From: Phenylobacterium soli
GTDB lineage: Bacteria; Pseudomonadota; Alphaproteobacteria; Caulobacterales; Caulobacteraceae
Assembly: GCF_003254475.1 (NCBI RefSeq)
Contig: NZ_QFYQ01000001.1
Location: 2,232,001 to 2,296,000, forward strand
Direction: 5' to 3'
Length of the DNA stretch: 64,000 bases
Shown: positions 45,795 to 64,000 of the stretch, piece after piece
How the letters are laid out: each line of letters begins with the position of its first letter
Numbering within the stretch: the stretch's first letter is position 1
Notes under the pieces: model-generated
The model's input: the letters and a program-made list of their open reading frames with translations, nothing else
Databases searched by the model: none
What the model was told of the DNA's origin: nothing
Program-made: the position numbers and the translations under genes

Positions 45795-46310
45795 ATGGAC
45801 CGCGCTCAAAAGCAGGAGGCCGTCGAGACGCTCAAGGGCGTGTTCGAAGGCGCCGGCGCCGTGGTCGTGACCCACTACCTGGGTCTGACCGTTGCGGAAA
45901 TGACCGATCTGCGGGGCAAGCTTCGTGCTGAAGGCGCCCAGCTGAAGGTGGTGAAGAACACCCTGGTCAAGAAGGCTCTGGACGGCTCGGTCGGCGAAGC
46001 GGGCGACGCCCTCTTCAAGGGCCCCGTCGCCATCGCCTTCGCGCCGGACCCCGTCTCCGCCGCCAAGGTCGCGACCCAGTACGCCAAGGACAACGAGAAA
46101 TTCTCGGTGATCGGCGGCCTGATGGGTCAACAGGTGCTGGACACCAAGGGGATCAGCGCGCTCGCCACGCTGCCCTCGCTGGACCAGCTCCGCGGCAAGA
46201 TCATCGGCCTTCTGCAAGCTCCGGCCACCAAGGTGGCGGGCGTTCTGCAGGCGCCGGCGGGTCAGCTCGCGCGCGTCGTCGGCGCTTACGCCGCCAAAGA
46301 CGCCGCCTAG
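45795..46310 (+). CDS. rplJ: 50S ribosomal protein L10
   Basis: 171 residues from ATG 45795; an ATG four codons upstream is possible. The N-terminal rRNA-binding domain includes AVVVTHYLGLTVAEMTDLRGKLRAEGAQLKVVKNTL, and the C-terminal helix binds L7/L12 dimers. It is followed by rplL after 45 bp. Confidence 0.97.
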   Translation: MDRAQKQEAVETLKGVFEGAGAVVVTHYLGLTVAEMTDLRGKLRAEGAQLKVVKNTLVKKALDGSVGEAGDALFKGPVAIAFAPDPVSAAKVATQYAKDNEKFSVIGGLMGQQVLDTKGISALATLPSLDQLRGKIIGLLQAPATKVAGVLQAPAGQLARVVGAYAAKDAA

Positions 46311-46355
46311 ATCGTCATCTTCCCCGACAACCCTTTCGTTTAAGGACCAAATCAA

Positions 46356-46742
46356 ATGGCCAATCTGCAAGAACTCGTCGACAGCCTGTCGGCCCTCTCC
46401 GTCCTGGAAGCCGCTGAGCTCTCCAAGATGCTCGAAGAAAAGTGGGGCGTCTCCGCCGCGGCTCCGGTCGCCGTGGCCGCCGCTCCCGGCGCCGGTGGCG
46501 CCGCTCCGGCCGAAGCCGCCGAAGAGCAGACCGAGTTCACCGTCGTGCTGACCGCCGGCGGCGACAAGAAGATCAACGTGATCAAGGAAGTCCGCGGCGT
46601 CCGTCCGGACCTCGGCCTGAAGGAAGCCAAGGACCTCGTCGAAGGCGCTCCGCAGAACGTGAAGGAAAACGTTTCCAAGCAGGAAGCGGAAGAGATCAAG
46701 AAGAAGCTGGAAGAAGCCGGCGCCTCCGTCCAGATCAAGTAG
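46356..46742 (+). CDS. rplL: 50S ribosomal protein L7/L12
   Basis: 128 residues. An N-terminal dimerisation helix ([29 protein letters not shown]), an Ala/Pro/Gly-rich hinge and the C-terminal factor-binding domain ([40 protein letters not shown]). It forms the ribosome stalk that recruits EF-Tu and EF-G. A terminator follows. Confidence 0.98.
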   Translation: MANLQELVDSLSALSVLEAAELSKMLEEKWGVSAAAPVAVAAAPGAGGAAPAEAAEEQTEFTVVLTAGGDKKINVIKEVRGVRPDLGLKEAKDLVEGAPQNVKENVSKQEAEEIKKKLEEAGASVQIK

Positions 46743-46768
46743 TCTGGCGGACAGCTCAGCTGTTTCCG

Positions 46769-46798
46769 AAAGGGCCGGGAGAAATCCCGGCCCTTTTT
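46769..46798 (+). terminator. Terminator after rplL
   Basis: AAGGGCCGGGA (46770-46780) pairs with TCCCGGCCCTT (46785-46795) around GAAA, followed by TTTTT. The T-tract also forms the start of a 19-bp tandem repeat. Confidence 0.85.
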
Positions 46799-46850
46799 CG
46801 TGGCCGTTTCCCTTTTCCGTCGCCGTTTCCCTTTTTCGTCGCCGTTTCCA
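46794..46850 (+). repeat. Three tandem 19-bp repeats
   Basis: Units at 46794-46812, 46813-46831 and 46832-46850 share the pattern TTTTTCGTCGCCGTTTCCC with one or two changes each. They lie immediately after rplL, in the long rplL-rpoB spacer, and the first unit contains the terminator T-run. Confidence 0.9.
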
Positions 46851-46994
46851 GGGGGGGCGGGAGGCGCGGCGCGCGCCGCGATATGAACCCTGAATGAACG
46901 GCAGGAACTTTCGGTGCGGCTCCCTGGTTAGGGGGCTGCGCGACCAGCGTAAGACTATCGGAAGCTAGCGAATGCCCGGGCTTGCCCGGGCGAA

Positions 46995-47034
46995 GAGGCG
47001 GCGTGAGGCACTCCACCCCACGCCGCCTCATTTT
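46995..47034 (+). terminator. Strong hairpin in the rpoB leader (candidate attenuator)
   Basis: GAGGCGGCGTG (46995-47005) pairs perfectly with CACGCCGCCTC (47019-47029), 11 bp, followed by ATTTTG. It lies 280 bp before rpoB. It could end read-through from rplL, or attenuate transcripts started in the preceding 150 bp. The rest of the 46851-47314 spacer shows a second stem (GCATGGTC/GACCATGC near 47160-47190) but no gene. Confidence 0.55.
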
Positions 47035-47314
47035 GTCCGGCGACAATTTCTTTCCGTCAAATGCGTGTGGGGGCTTCCCTCAAGGCGCGAAAAGGCCTAT
47101 CTGCGCTCTTTCGCGAAATCTCCGATTCACGCACCGCTTTCGCGCGTGTTGCTCCGAGGCATGGTCCGTCGCCCTCCGACCATGCGAGGGAGCGCCCCCG
47201 ACGTCACCAGGGGGCCCATCCAGCGTCCGGCTCCGCCCTAGGCGGAGTTCCGAGGGTGGACGCAGGGATCTAATCGACGCCGGGACTCCGTCCCGCCGCG
47301 TCCAAGGGACAAAG

Positions 47315-51403
<4,089 letters not shown>

Positions 51404-51498
51404 CGCGACGCCTTCGGTCCTCCCTCGGCGACGGGGGAGGGCGCTTCGCCCAGCTCTGAATGAATTTTCGCGGGGTCCGTCCCGCAGAAGGAACCAAG

Positions 51499-55689
<4,191 letters not shown>

Positions 55690-55726
55690 CCTCCGGCCAC
55701 AGACTCCAGTCAGTACGCGTACCGAG

Positions 55727-55755
55727 CGGCCCGGGAGCAATCCCGGGCCGTTTCG
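55727..55755 (+). terminator. Terminator after rpoC
   Basis: CGGCCCGGGA (55727-55736) pairs with TCCCGGGCCG (55741-55750) around GCAA, followed by TTTCGTTT. Confidence 0.85.
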
Positions 55756-55777
55756 TTTGTGGGCGGACCGCATAAAA

Positions 55778-55793
55778 ATGACGGGGGCGTCAT
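55778..55793. promoter_or_regulatory. Palindrome ATGACG-N4-CGTCAT, copy 1
   Basis: A perfect 6+6 bp inverted repeat around GGGG, flanked by A-run and T-rich sequence. A near-identical copy lies 47 bp downstream, on the other side of an FNR-type box, with the surrounding AAA/TTT also conserved. The family of the binding protein is unknown to me. Confidence 0.55.
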
Positions 55794-55808
55794 CTTTTCT
55801 GCGGCAGT

Positions 55809-55822
55809 TTGATCCAGATCAA
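55809..55822. promoter_or_regulatory. FNR/FixK-type box
   Basis: TTGAT-CCAG-ATCAA is an exact match to the FNR/Anr/FixK consensus TTGAT-N4-ATCAA, extended to T...A on both sides. It lies 86-100 bp before the di-iron gene start and suggests oxygen-limitation control. Confidence 0.7.
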
Positions 55823-55824
55823 AG

Positions 55825-55840
55825 ATGACGGAGGCGTCAT
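55825..55840. promoter_or_regulatory. Palindrome ATGACG-N4-CGTCAT, copy 2
   Basis: ATGACG-GAGG-CGTCAT, identical to copy 1 except one base of the loop, 2 bp past the FNR box. It is followed by TTTTTAT, so an RNA hairpin with terminator character is also possible. Confidence 0.55.
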
Positions 55841-55908
55841 TTTTATCGTGCGGCTAACGCCCGGGAGAGGCCCGGGCGGTTCACGGAAAGTGGATCAGGG
55901 AAACGCCA

Positions 55909-57015
55909 ATGCTGCACGTCTCTGTCGTGAAGGGCCCGCCCACCGAGGTTCAGTACTTCGATGAGGACGACCTCGCCCACCGGCTGACCGACCACGACGT
56001 CGAGGTCATCCGCGAGATCTTCAAGACCCCGCTGACCGGCTCCTACAACTGGGACTACGAGGCGGCCAACGCCCGTATCCGGCGGCTCTACGAGCTCGGC
56101 AAGCGCTTCAACTGGAACGCCGAGCTGGACGTGGACTGGAGCCAGGCCCTGCCGGCCGACGCCGGCGACGAGATCGAGCCCGAAGGGTGGCGCGACCATC
56201 CGAAGTGGAAGGCGCTGAGCCCTGAGCAGAAGCGCGAGTTCATGGCCCGCACCAACGCCCAGACCCTCTCCCAATTCCTGCACGGCGAGCAGGGCGCCCT
56301 GATGGTCGCCTCCCAGCTCGTCACCTGCGCCCCGACCCACGACGCCAAGCTCTACGCCGCCTCCCAGACCTTCGACGAGGCGCGGCACGTGGAGGTGTTC
56401 CATCGCTATCTGATGGAGCGCTGCCACATGATCTATCCGATCAATCCGAACCTGAAGTTCCTGCTCGACAAGGTGCTGACCGACGAGCGCTGGGACCTGA
56501 AGTTCATCGGCATGCAGATCCTCATCGAGGGCCTCGCGCTGGCGGCCTTCCAGACCATCCACTCGACCACCAAGGACCCGCTGCTGCGCGACATCGTCGG
56601 TCTGGTCATGCGCGACGAGGGCCGCCACGTGGCCTTCGGCGTCAACTACCTCGAGGACTGGATCCGCTCGCTGCCGCAGGAGCAGATCGAGGAGCGGGCG
56701 CAGTTCGCCTACGAGGCCTGCGTGGTCATGCGCAACCGCCTGGTGTCGACCAACGTGGCCCAGGAGTTCGGCTTCACCGAGGAGGAGGCGCTGGAGGTCA
56801 ACAACGCCAGCCAGGGCGGTCAGGCGTTCCGCACCTTCCTGTTCGAGCGGATGATCCCGAACCTGAAGCGCGTGGGCCTGCTCACCGACAAGATCCGGCC
56901 GAAGTTCGAGGAGCTGGGCGTGCTCCAGTTCGAGAACCTCAAGGACGACGGCATGATCGACTGGGCGACGCTGGAAGCGCCGCTGCAGAAGGCGGGCGGC
57001 CGCGTCGCGGCCTGA
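55909..57015 (+). CDS. Di-iron ferritin-like domain protein (R2/AurF-like)
   Basis: 368 residues. The two half-sites of a carboxylate-bridged di-iron centre are clear: Glu127, then Glu157 and His160 in FDEARHVEVF, and Glu207, then Glu237 and His240 in RDEGRHVAFG. The 30-residue spacing in both halves is that of ribonucleotide reductase R2, AurF-type N-oxygenases and related ferritin-like oxidases. The enzyme probably activates O2 on an unknown substrate. It sits alone between rpoC and rpsL, behind an FNR-type box and twin palindromes. Its stop codon abuts the convergent gene at 57016. Confidence 0.85.
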   Translation: MLHVSVVKGPPTEVQYFDEDDLAHRLTDHDVEVIREIFKTPLTGSYNWDYEAANARIRRLYELGKRFNWNAELDVDWSQALPADAGDEIEPEGWRDHPKWKALSPEQKREFMARTNAQTLSQFLHGEQGALMVASQLVTCAPTHDAKLYAASQTFDEARHVEVFHRYLMERCHMIYPINPNLKFLLDKVLTDERWDLKFIGMQILIEGLALAAFQTIHSTTKDPLLRDIVGLVMRDEGRHVAFGVNYLEDWIRSLPQEQIEERAQFAYEACVVMRNRLVSTNVAQEFGFTEEEALEVNNASQGGQAFRTFLFERMIPNLKRVGLLTDKIRPKFEELGVLQFENLKDDGMIDWATLEAPLQKAGGRVAA

Positions 57016-57684
57016 TCAGAAGGGAGCGGAGGCTTTCGGGCGGTCGTTACCAAGCGAGCGTCCGAGGTCCTCGGCCGTCGCGCCAGGTCCGCCCTGGGAC
57101 AGCCCCGCCGGCGGCGGGGCTTCCTTGTATCTGCGCTCCGCCTCCTTGCGCGCCCCGGCGCGCTCGAGCGCGCCCTGCTTGCCGGCCGGAAGGCCGAGTC
57201 CGCGGAACGGCGCGGCGCCGGCGCCCTGGCCGAGCTGTTCGGCGCAGGCCTCGCGCTCCTCGCGCGACAGGCCGGCGGCCTCGGGATTGGCGCAGCCGAT
57301 GGCGCTGCGGCGCAGCGTCAGCCTCAGCTCCTCCTTCTGGCCGCCCCTGGGCAGGGGCGCGGGCCGGAAGACGGGCGGGGCGGGCGAGGCGGGCTGGGTC
57401 TTCGGCTCCGGCACGTGCAGCGGCGGCACCGGCAGCTCCTTGGGCGCATAGCGCAGTTGGCGGCGGTGCAGGCGGATCGGCGCGGGGGCGACGCCCGCCG
57501 CGCGGGGCGCGGGCGGCGTGCGCGGCATCAGGAGGATGGGAATGATCGGCTCGGGCGGGCCGCGGCTCTCGTGCGGGATGAACAGGCTGGGCGCATGCAG
57601 GGCCACCGCCGTCAGGAGGACGGCGTGGATGACGGCCGAGACCGCGATCGCTCCGATCTTCCGGCCGCGCCTGGCCGCCGACAT
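57016..57684 (-). CDS. Proline-rich membrane-anchored hypothetical protein
   Basis: 222 residues. One N-terminal membrane helix (IGAIAVSAVIHAVLLTAVALH) with a basic cytoplasmic start gives a TonB-like topology. A Pro/Arg-rich periplasmic part follows, with PPAPRAAGVAPAPIRLHRRQ and KELPVPPLHVPEPK. The C-terminal half has one Cys pair (GCANPE, EACAEQL) and ends in a Gly/Pro-rich tail. It lacks a recognisable TonB domain. Function unknown. It is divergent from the rpsL operon. Confidence 0.65.
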   Translation of the reverse strand: MSAARRGRKIGAIAVSAVIHAVLLTAVALHAPSLFIPHESRGPPEPIIPILLMPRTPPAPRAAGVAPAPIRLHRRQLRYAPKELPVPPLHVPEPKTQPASPAPPVFRPAPLPRGGQKEELRLTLRRSAIGCANPEAAGLSREEREACAEQLGQGAGAAPFRGLGLPAGKQGALERAGARKEAERRYKEAPPPAGLSQGGPGATAEDLGRSLGNDRPKASAPF

Positions 57685-57793
57685 CCGCGTTCAATCCCCC
57701 GTACCAGCTCGGCCGTACCAAGACCGGCCCCCACGGCGATTTCGTGACCGAATGGGGGCCTTTGAAAACAACGGCCTGCCGAGAGCAGGGACG
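57685..57793. other. Intergenic sequence before the str promoter
   Basis: The 319-bp gap between the proline-rich gene and rpsL holds the promoter at 57794-57822 and the rpsL leader (57823-58003). In the part before the promoter I see no gene or clear repeat; the promoter of the leftward gene must lie here. Confidence 0.5.
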
Positions 57794-57822
57794 TTGACGG
57801 GCGAGCGCTTCACGACTATGTA
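57794..57822 (+). promoter_or_regulatory. Housekeeping promoter of the str operon
   Basis: TTGACG (57794-57799), a 17-bp spacer and TATGTA (57817-57822) form a near-consensus sigma-70 promoter. Transcription would start near 57829, giving a leader of about 175 nt before rpsL. Confidence 0.65.
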
Positions 57823-58003
57823 GCGCGCTCTTTCGAGGCCGGGATTCTTCCCAGTCCCGATGAACGTCTCCCCGCCGGAACGCAAAGTCACGCGTCCCGG
57901 CGAGTTTTTGCGTTCAGAGGGCGGTCTCGGAACCAAGACAGTCAAGGACCCCAATCGAGGCGCTTCGGCCAAACGGCACACGCCTCCACGCAAGCGAGAT
58001 TAG

Positions 58004-58375
58004 ATGCCCACAGTCAACCAGCTCATCCGCAAGCCGCGTTCGCCCAAGCCGTCGCGGAACAAGGTGCCCGCCCTGAAGGGCTGCCCGCAGCGCCGCGGCG
58101 TCTGCACCCGGGTTTACACTACGACCCCGAAGAAGCCGAACTCGGCGCTTCGTAAGGTCGCTAAGGTGCGCCTGACCACGGGCATCGAAGCGGTGTGCTA
58201 CATCCCCGGCGAAGGCCACAACCTGCAGGAGCACTCCGTGGTGCTCATCCGTGGCGGCCGCGTGAAGGACCTTCCGGGCGTCCGCTACCACATCCTGCGC
58301 GGCGTGCTCGACACCCAAGGGGTCAAGGACCGCAAGCAGCGCCGTTCGCTCTACGGCGCCAAGCGTCCGAAGTAA
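58004..58375 (+). CDS. rpsL: 30S ribosomal protein S12
   Basis: 123 residues. The decoding-centre segments [13 protein letters not shown] and [13 protein letters not shown] carry the wild-type Lys residues at the positions altered in streptomycin resistance. rpsG follows after 12 bp. Confidence 0.98.
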   Translation: MPTVNQLIRKPRSPKPSRNKVPALKGCPQRRGVCTRVYTTTPKKPNSALRKVAKVRLTTGIEAVCYIPGEGHNLQEHSVVLIRGGRVKDLPGVRYHILRGVLDTQGVKDRKQRRSLYGAKRPK

Positions 58376-58387
58376 GGAAGTTCAGAT

Positions 58388-58861
58388 ATGTCCCGCCGCC
58401 GCCGCGCTGATAAACGCGAAGTCCTTCCGGATCCCAAGTTCGGTGATCTGACCGTCACGAAGTTCATGAACTACGTGATGTACGAAGGCAAAAAGGCCGT
58501 CGCCGAGAACATCCTCTACGGCGCCTTCGACATCCTCGAGACCCGCCGCAAGGACATGGGCCCGCTGGAAACCTTCCACGCCGCGCTCGACAACGTCGCC
58601 CCGGCGATCGAGGTCCGCTCCCGCCGCGTCGGCGGTGCGACCTACCAGGTTCCGGTGGAAGTCCGTCCCGAGCGCCGCCGTGCGCTGGCCATCCGCTGGC
58701 TGGTCAACGCCGCCCGTTCGCGCGGCGAGAACACCATGACCGAGAAGCTCGCCGGCGAGCTGCTCGACGCCGCGTCGAACCGCGGTTCGGCCGTCAAGAA
58801 GCGTGAAGACACGCACAAGATGGCCGAAGCCAACCGGGCCTTCTCGCACTACCGCTGGTAA
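58388..58861 (+). CDS. rpsG: 30S ribosomal protein S7
   Basis: 157 residues. The sequence [19 protein letters not shown] at the start and [29 protein letters not shown] in the middle are the family hallmarks. It nucleates the 30S head on 16S rRNA. fusA follows after about 100 bp. Confidence 0.98.
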   Translation: MSRRRRADKREVLPDPKFGDLTVTKFMNYVMYEGKKAVAENILYGAFDILETRRKDMGPLETFHAALDNVAPAIEVRSRRVGGATYQVPVEVRPERRRALAIRWLVNAARSRGENTMTEKLAGELLDAASNRGSAVKKREDTHKMAEANRAFSHYRW

Positions 58862-58964
58862 GCCCCTACATCCACTGCTTCCCGGTGCGGGCGGTTTGAG
58901 CTAAACCGCCCGCGCCGTTCGTTTCAGCACCCCCCGAACCGCCCTTTTACGCAGAGCGTCCGCT

Positions 58965-61043
<2,079 letters not shown>

Positions 61044-61093
61044 CTATCCAACCCTAGTTTAGAGGACAGGCCCGGACAGGGCTGGAGCTTGAA

Positions 61094-62284
<1,191 letters not shown>

Positions 62285-62328
62285 TCGGACCGGCTCCCCG
62301 CAAGGGAAGCCATCCCACCTCAAAGCGA

Positions 62329-62362
62329 GGGCCGCCAGGGCAACCCGGCGGCCCTTTCTTTT
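62329..62362 (+). terminator. Terminator of tuf copy 2
   Basis: Identical copy of the hairpin after tuf copy 1: GGGCCGCC and GGCGGCCC with a 10-nt loop and TTTCTTTT. Confidence 0.85.
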
Positions 62363-62492
62363 GCGCCTGATCCGTCGGCGACGAGGGGGTGGCATGACCG
62401 GAAAGTCATGACCGCGAATTAAGCTGTGTCTTCAGGGCGCCCGGACTAGCTTCGGCTCAGCAACTTGGACTTAGGGCTTGGGACTGGGGCTG

Positions 62493-63350
62493 ATGAGACT
62501 TGCGATGTGCTTGACGGGCGCGGCCGTTCTTCTGGCGAGCGCCGGCGCAGCGGGCGCCGCCTCCGCGGAAACCCGCAGCGTGGAGCTCAGGGACGTGGTC
62601 GCCCGGGTGACCGTCGTGCCGGAGGACCGCGCCGACGTGAAGGTGGAGTTCCTCTCCGCCAACCCGAAGCTGCCGATCACCGTGAGCAACGAGGGTGGAC
62701 GGACCGTCGTAGACGGCGGCCTCGATCACCGCATTCGCGGCTGTCATCGCGACTCCGAACATCCGAGCGCCCACGTGCGCGGCGTCGGCCGTATCGGCGC
62801 TGGCGAGATGCCGCAGGTGGTGATCCGCACCCCGAAGGACGTGGTCATGACCTCGGACGGGGCGGTGTTCGGCTCGATCGGCCGCTCCACGAGCCTGGAG
62901 ATCCAGGACAGCGGCTGCAACACCTGGACCATCGCAGACAGCGCCGGCGACGTGCGGATCAGCGAGTCCGGGGCAGGGGCCGTGCGCATGGGCTCGGCCG
63001 AGCGGCTCGAACTGCACCTCTCGGGCGCCGCGGACGTGCACGCCGTGCGCGTCCGCCAGGGGATGACCGCCAGCCTCTCGGGGGCGGGCGACGTGAAGGT
63101 CGAAGACCTTTCCGGGCCGGTGAAGGCCGACGTCTCCGGGCTCGGCCACGTCCGGGCGGCAGGCGGTCACGTCACCGAGCTTCGGGCCTCGGTGTCCGGG
63201 GTCGGCGGCATGGATTTCGGCGGCGTCGCCGACAACCTGCACGCCAGCATTTCCGGTCTCGGCGGCATTCGTGTGAAACAGGTCACCGGATCGGTGACAA
63301 AGTCGGTCTCTGGCCTCGGCCACGTGACCGTCGACCAGCCGCGCAGCTGA
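62493..63350 (+). CDS. Exported beta-repeat protein (DUF2807-like), paralog 1
   Basis: 285 residues from ATG 62493. MRLAMCLTGAAVLLASAGAAGAASA is a Sec signal peptide. The mature part consists of short beta-strand repeats with SGAG/SGLG turns, for example VRISESGAGAVRMGS, LHLSGAADVHAV and ASLSGAGDVKVEDL, typical of a right-handed beta-helix such as the GIN/DUF2807 putative auto-transporter adhesin domain. Two cysteines (RGCHRD and DSGCNTW) are conserved in the neighbour and may form a disulfide. It lies 28 bp before its paralog. Confidence 0.7.
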   Translation: MRLAMCLTGAAVLLASAGAAGAASAETRSVELRDVVARVTVVPEDRADVKVEFLSANPKLPITVSNEGGRTVVDGGLDHRIRGCHRDSEHPSAHVRGVGRIGAGEMPQVVIRTPKDVVMTSDGAVFGSIGRSTSLEIQDSGCNTWTIADSAGDVRISESGAGAVRMGSAERLELHLSGAADVHAVRVRQGMTASLSGAGDVKVEDLSGPVKADVSGLGHVRAAGGHVTELRASVSGVGGMDFGGVADNLHASISGLGGIRVKQVTGSVTKSVSGLGHVTVDQPRS

Positions 63351-63378
63351 CGCGGCGGCCAAGGCAAGGAGTTCGAAG

Positions 63379-64000
63379 ATGCGCATTGCCCAGATGCTGA
63401 CCGCCGCCGCCGGGGCCGGGGCCCTTACCCTGGCCTTCGCCGGCGTCGCCGACGCCGCCAGCGTCGAGGTCAAGGACGCCGTGGCCCGGGTCACCGTGAT
63501 CCCCGAGAACCGCTCGGACGTGAAGGTGGAGTTCCTGGCCACCAATCCGCGCCTGCCGATGAAGATCCGCTCCTTCGGCGGCCGCACCATCGTCGACGGC
63601 GACCTCGGCCGGCGGATCCGCAGCTGCCGCGGTTCGGGCCAGAGCGCCCGGGTCGAGGTCCGCGGCGTCGGCGAGGTCGGCTGGAACGAGATGCCCCAGG
63701 TCGTCATCCACACCCCGCGCGCCGCCAGCGTCGAGGCGGGCGGGGCTGTGTTCGGCTCGGTCGGGCGCTCGGCGGCGCTGGAGCTCGGCAACGCCGGCTG
63801 CGGCGACTGGACCGTCGCCAACGTCGAGGGGCGCCTGAAGCTCAGCCAGGCCGGCTCGGGCAACACCCGCACCGGCGCGGCCGGCGAGGCCAAGATCCGT
63901 GTGGCCGGCTCGGGGGATGTGTGGACGGCCGAGGTGCACGGGCCGCTGGACGTGGACATCGCCGGCTCCGGCAACGTCACCGTGGCCTCGGTCTCGGGCC
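63379..64000 (+). CDS. Exported beta-repeat protein (DUF2807-like), paralog 2, truncated by window end
   Basis: At least 207 residues from ATG 63379, preceded by AAGGAG; it is open to the right edge. A signal peptide (MRIAQMLTAAAGAGALTLAF...ADAA) leads to a body colinear with paralog 1: EVKDAVARVTVIPENRSDVKVEFLATNPRLP here matches ELRDVVARVTVVPEDRADVKVEFLSANPKLP there. The two Cys positions are kept (RSCRGS, NAGCGDW). The Gly/Ser beta repeats (VAGSGDVWTAEVHG, IAGSGNVTVASV) are clearer than in paralog 1. Tandem duplication and co-transcription are evident. Confidence 0.75.
   Translation, partial: MRIAQMLTAAAGAGALTLAFAGVADAASVEVKDAVARVTVIPENRSDVKVEFLATNPRLPMKIRSFGGRTIVDGDLGRRIRSCRGSGQSARVEVRGVGEVGWNEMPQVVIHTPRAASVEAGGAVFGSVGRSAALELGNAGCGDWTVANVEGRLKLSQAGSGNTRTGAAGEAKIRVAGSGDVWTAEVHGPLDVDIAGSGNVTVASVSG

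Noticed and set aside
46982..47314. In-frame N-terminal extension of RpoB of about 110 codons
   Set aside because: The region contains the strong leader hairpin, lacks conservation with known RpoB N-termini, and the family start is at ATG 47315.

Overview
The window is high-GC DNA from an alphaproteobacterium, most likely a member of the Caulobacteraceae (Phenylobacterium or Caulobacter type). The reasons are the very high GC content, two DUF2336 proteins, a cluster of four GANTC sites in a promoter, a TTAG-N7-TTAAC site resembling a CtrA box, and the joined rpoBC and str translation loci. The genus is an inference from gene content, not from a search. I see no mobile element, phage or CRISPR array.

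Region 1 (1-15.0 kb) is mixed metabolism and signalling. It holds a cinA-like fragment with a hemerythrin protein, an FAD oxidoreductase with an acyl-CoA dehydrogenase, a TonB-like protein, a lytic transglycosylase and a CaiB-type CoA transferase. A signalling neighbourhood follows: a membrane hybrid histidine kinase lacking both phosphorylatable residues, two DUF2336 proteins, a lone HPt protein, a NUDIX hydrolase and NAD kinase. It ends with glpK and a class II aldolase.

Region 2 (15.1-25.7 kb) holds an RND efflux pair, a lipoprotein cytochrome c and a roughly 1,700-residue RTX protein. The RTX protein combines a Calx-beta domain, a sugar-dehydrogenase-like propeller and three RTX modules joined by polyproline linkers.

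Region 3 (25.8-39 kb) holds tRNA-Thr, an amidase, a potFGHI-like polyamine ABC operon with 4-bp overlaps at every junction, and two paralogous glycosyltransferases flanking a methyltransferase. metG, a TerC/YjbE-type membrane protein and rlmB follow.

Region 4 (39-62.4 kb) is the core transcription/translation locus: tRNA-Tyr, tRNA-Gly, tuf, tRNA-Trp, secE, nusG, rplK, rplA, rplJ, rplL, rpoB, rpoC, rpsL, rpsG, fusA and a second tuf. Two non-ribosomal groups interrupt it. A GNAT-PadR-HAAS cassette lies between rplA and rplJ. A di-iron ferritin-like gene lies between rpoC and rpsL, behind an FNR/FixK-type box set between two near-identical 16-bp palindromes. The two tuf genes share a 1,273-bp repeat that is identical except for 13 clustered, all-nonsynonymous changes in the middle of the second copy.

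Region 5 (62.4 kb to the end) holds two tandem paralogous exported proteins that look like beta-helix/DUF2807 adhesin-type domains; the second runs off the window.
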